DNA of 64,000 bases from Silurus meridionalis (taxonomy: Eukaryota > Chordata > Actinopteri > Siluriformes > Siluridae): NCBI RefSeq assembly GCF_014805685.1, contig NC_060906.1:16898164-16962163 (forward strand), read 5' to 3'. Position numbers and translations under genes: made by a program. The notes beneath the pieces are model-generated. The model searched no databases. It worked only from the letters and a program-made list of their open reading frames with translations, and was not told the origin of the DNA. Below, one piece after another: positions 63,023-64,000 of the stretch (its first letter is position 1; each line of letters opens with the position of its first letter).

Positions 63023-64000
63023 CAGTATCTCACAAAAGTAAGTACACCCTTCACATTCAGCAAGAATTTTATTGTATGTTCTCAAGGCACACTTCTTTAG
63101 AAATTAAATTGGATATACTTTATTATAGTAGTCAGTGTGCATCTTAAATATCAGTACAGATTAAAGGTCCTCTAAAACAGTGGTCCCCAACCTTTTTTAC
63201 GCCACGGACCGGATTAATGTGCGACAATATTTTCACAGACCGGCCTTTAAGGTGTGGCGGATAAATACAACAAAATAAAAATGATATGACCGGCATTGAA
63301 ACTGTTATTTTCTACATATAATAATAAACGTGAATCCACTGTGTTGTTTTTTTGTTTATTTTTCTCGCTTGGGGGTTTAAATTTAGCTGTAATGTATTAG
63401 CGGCCGGAGCAGCCCCTTTAAGAAGGTAGAGGATGGAGGTAAGACATGTGACTGAGGGATCATGACATGCATAAAAAATGAGTCCTAGACAGATGTGGCA
63501 GACAGAATCCGGTAATTTTCCAAAATAAAACATCGTTCAGAATCAGATAATAAATAAAACGGAAATAATGCAAGTTATGTATTCTTTCTGTGCGGCCCGG
63601 TACCAATTGACCCACGGACCGGTGCCGGTCCACGGCCCAGGGGTTGGGGACCACTGCTCTAAAATAACTGCTTCAGAAGGTCACAGTACATGTTGGAATC
63701 CATGTTTCCCTATAATGAACCACAGCTCCCCAGTACCAGCAGCACTCATGCAGCCCCAGACCATGATGCACCACCATCTTTGACTGTAGGCAAGAAAAAT
63801 TTTCTTGGTTCTACTCAACAGGGTGTTGTCACACATGCTGGACACCATCTGAACCAAACAAGTTCACCTAAGTCTCACCAGGCCACAGGACATGGTTCCA
63901 GTTATTCATGCTCTTGGACAGGTTGTCTCCAGCAAACTGTTTGAGGGCTTTCTTGTGAGCCAGCTTTAGAAGAAGTTTCCTTCTGGAATCATGCAAACCA
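63023..64000 (-). pseudogene. Tc1-like transposon, runs off the window
   Basis: It starts with the terminal motif CAGTATCTCACAAAAGTAAG and continues after the hAT insertion into antisense transposase code. The minus strand around 63960-63700 reads LAHKKALKQFAGDNL and VNLFGSDGVQHVW, the DDE region. Stops are present, for example right after 'WPGET'. The right end lies beyond 64000. Confidence 0.82.
63178..63656. mobile_element. hAT (Charlie-type) element inside the Tc1 copy
   Basis: The terminal inverted repeats CAGTGGTCCCCAACC are exact at both ends, and CTCTAAAA is duplicated at 63170-63177 and 63657-63664 (8 bp). The 479-bp body has no transposase, so it is non-autonomous. The ends (GCCACGGACCGG and similar) resemble widespread vertebrate Charlie/OC1-like elements. 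Confidence 0.93.

Overview
The window looks like teleost fish nuclear DNA. It is AT-rich, full of dinucleotide microsatellites and fish-type Tc1/mariner, hAT, RTE, L2 and tRNA-SINE repeats, and its genes are vertebrate orthologues. A catfish-like source is a weak guess from repeat flavour only. I see two protein-coding genes in 64 kb: an intronless selenoprotein gene, DIO3 (iodothyronine deiodinase 3; plus strand, 21257-22057), and a complete 14-exon PPP2R5C (gamma-type B56 subunit of protein phosphatase 2A; minus strand, coding 61855 down to 48137). The two are also neighbours at the DIO3 end of the mammalian DLK1-DIO3 domain, so this is conserved synteny.

Layout: 1-20.5 kb is gene-free and holds decayed transposons: a Tc1 copy at 6.8 kb, LINE fragments at 7.6-10.3 kb, a tRNA-derived SINE at 9.4 kb, and an RTE LINE inserted in a Tc1 copy at 17.8-19.1 kb. 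From about 20.7 to 22.1 kb the base composition turns GC/CpG-rich around DIO3. There I find a 16-bp palindrome containing a full CRE, a CT tract, a TATA box, the coding region with an in-frame UGA (Sec130), a type 2 SECIS hairpin at 22477-22524 and an AATAAA at 22629. From 22.7 to 47 kb lies a repeat-rich intergenic region whose most striking part is a five-layer nest of elements at 30.3-33.5 kb.

PPP2R5C fills 48.1-61.9 kb. All 13 introns have GT-AG ends, the reading frame is continuous (515 residues) and the 117-nt exon 13 can be skipped without changing frame. Its introns carry an RTE fragment, a pogo-type MITE and Tc1 remnants. A CCAAT/GC-box promoter lies at about 62.06-62.15 kb. The window ends in a Tc1 copy interrupted by a hAT element.

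DIO3 inactivates thyroid hormone at membranes and PPP2R5C directs PP2A to substrates. They are linked by position, not by a shared pathway visible here. I found no new enzymatic, defence or toxin system. The best leads are regulatory or structural: the CRE palindrome, the repeats between the DIO3 ORF and its SECIS, an intronic hairpin before the PPP2R5C cassette exon, an unclassified direct-repeat pair, and clear records of transposition.
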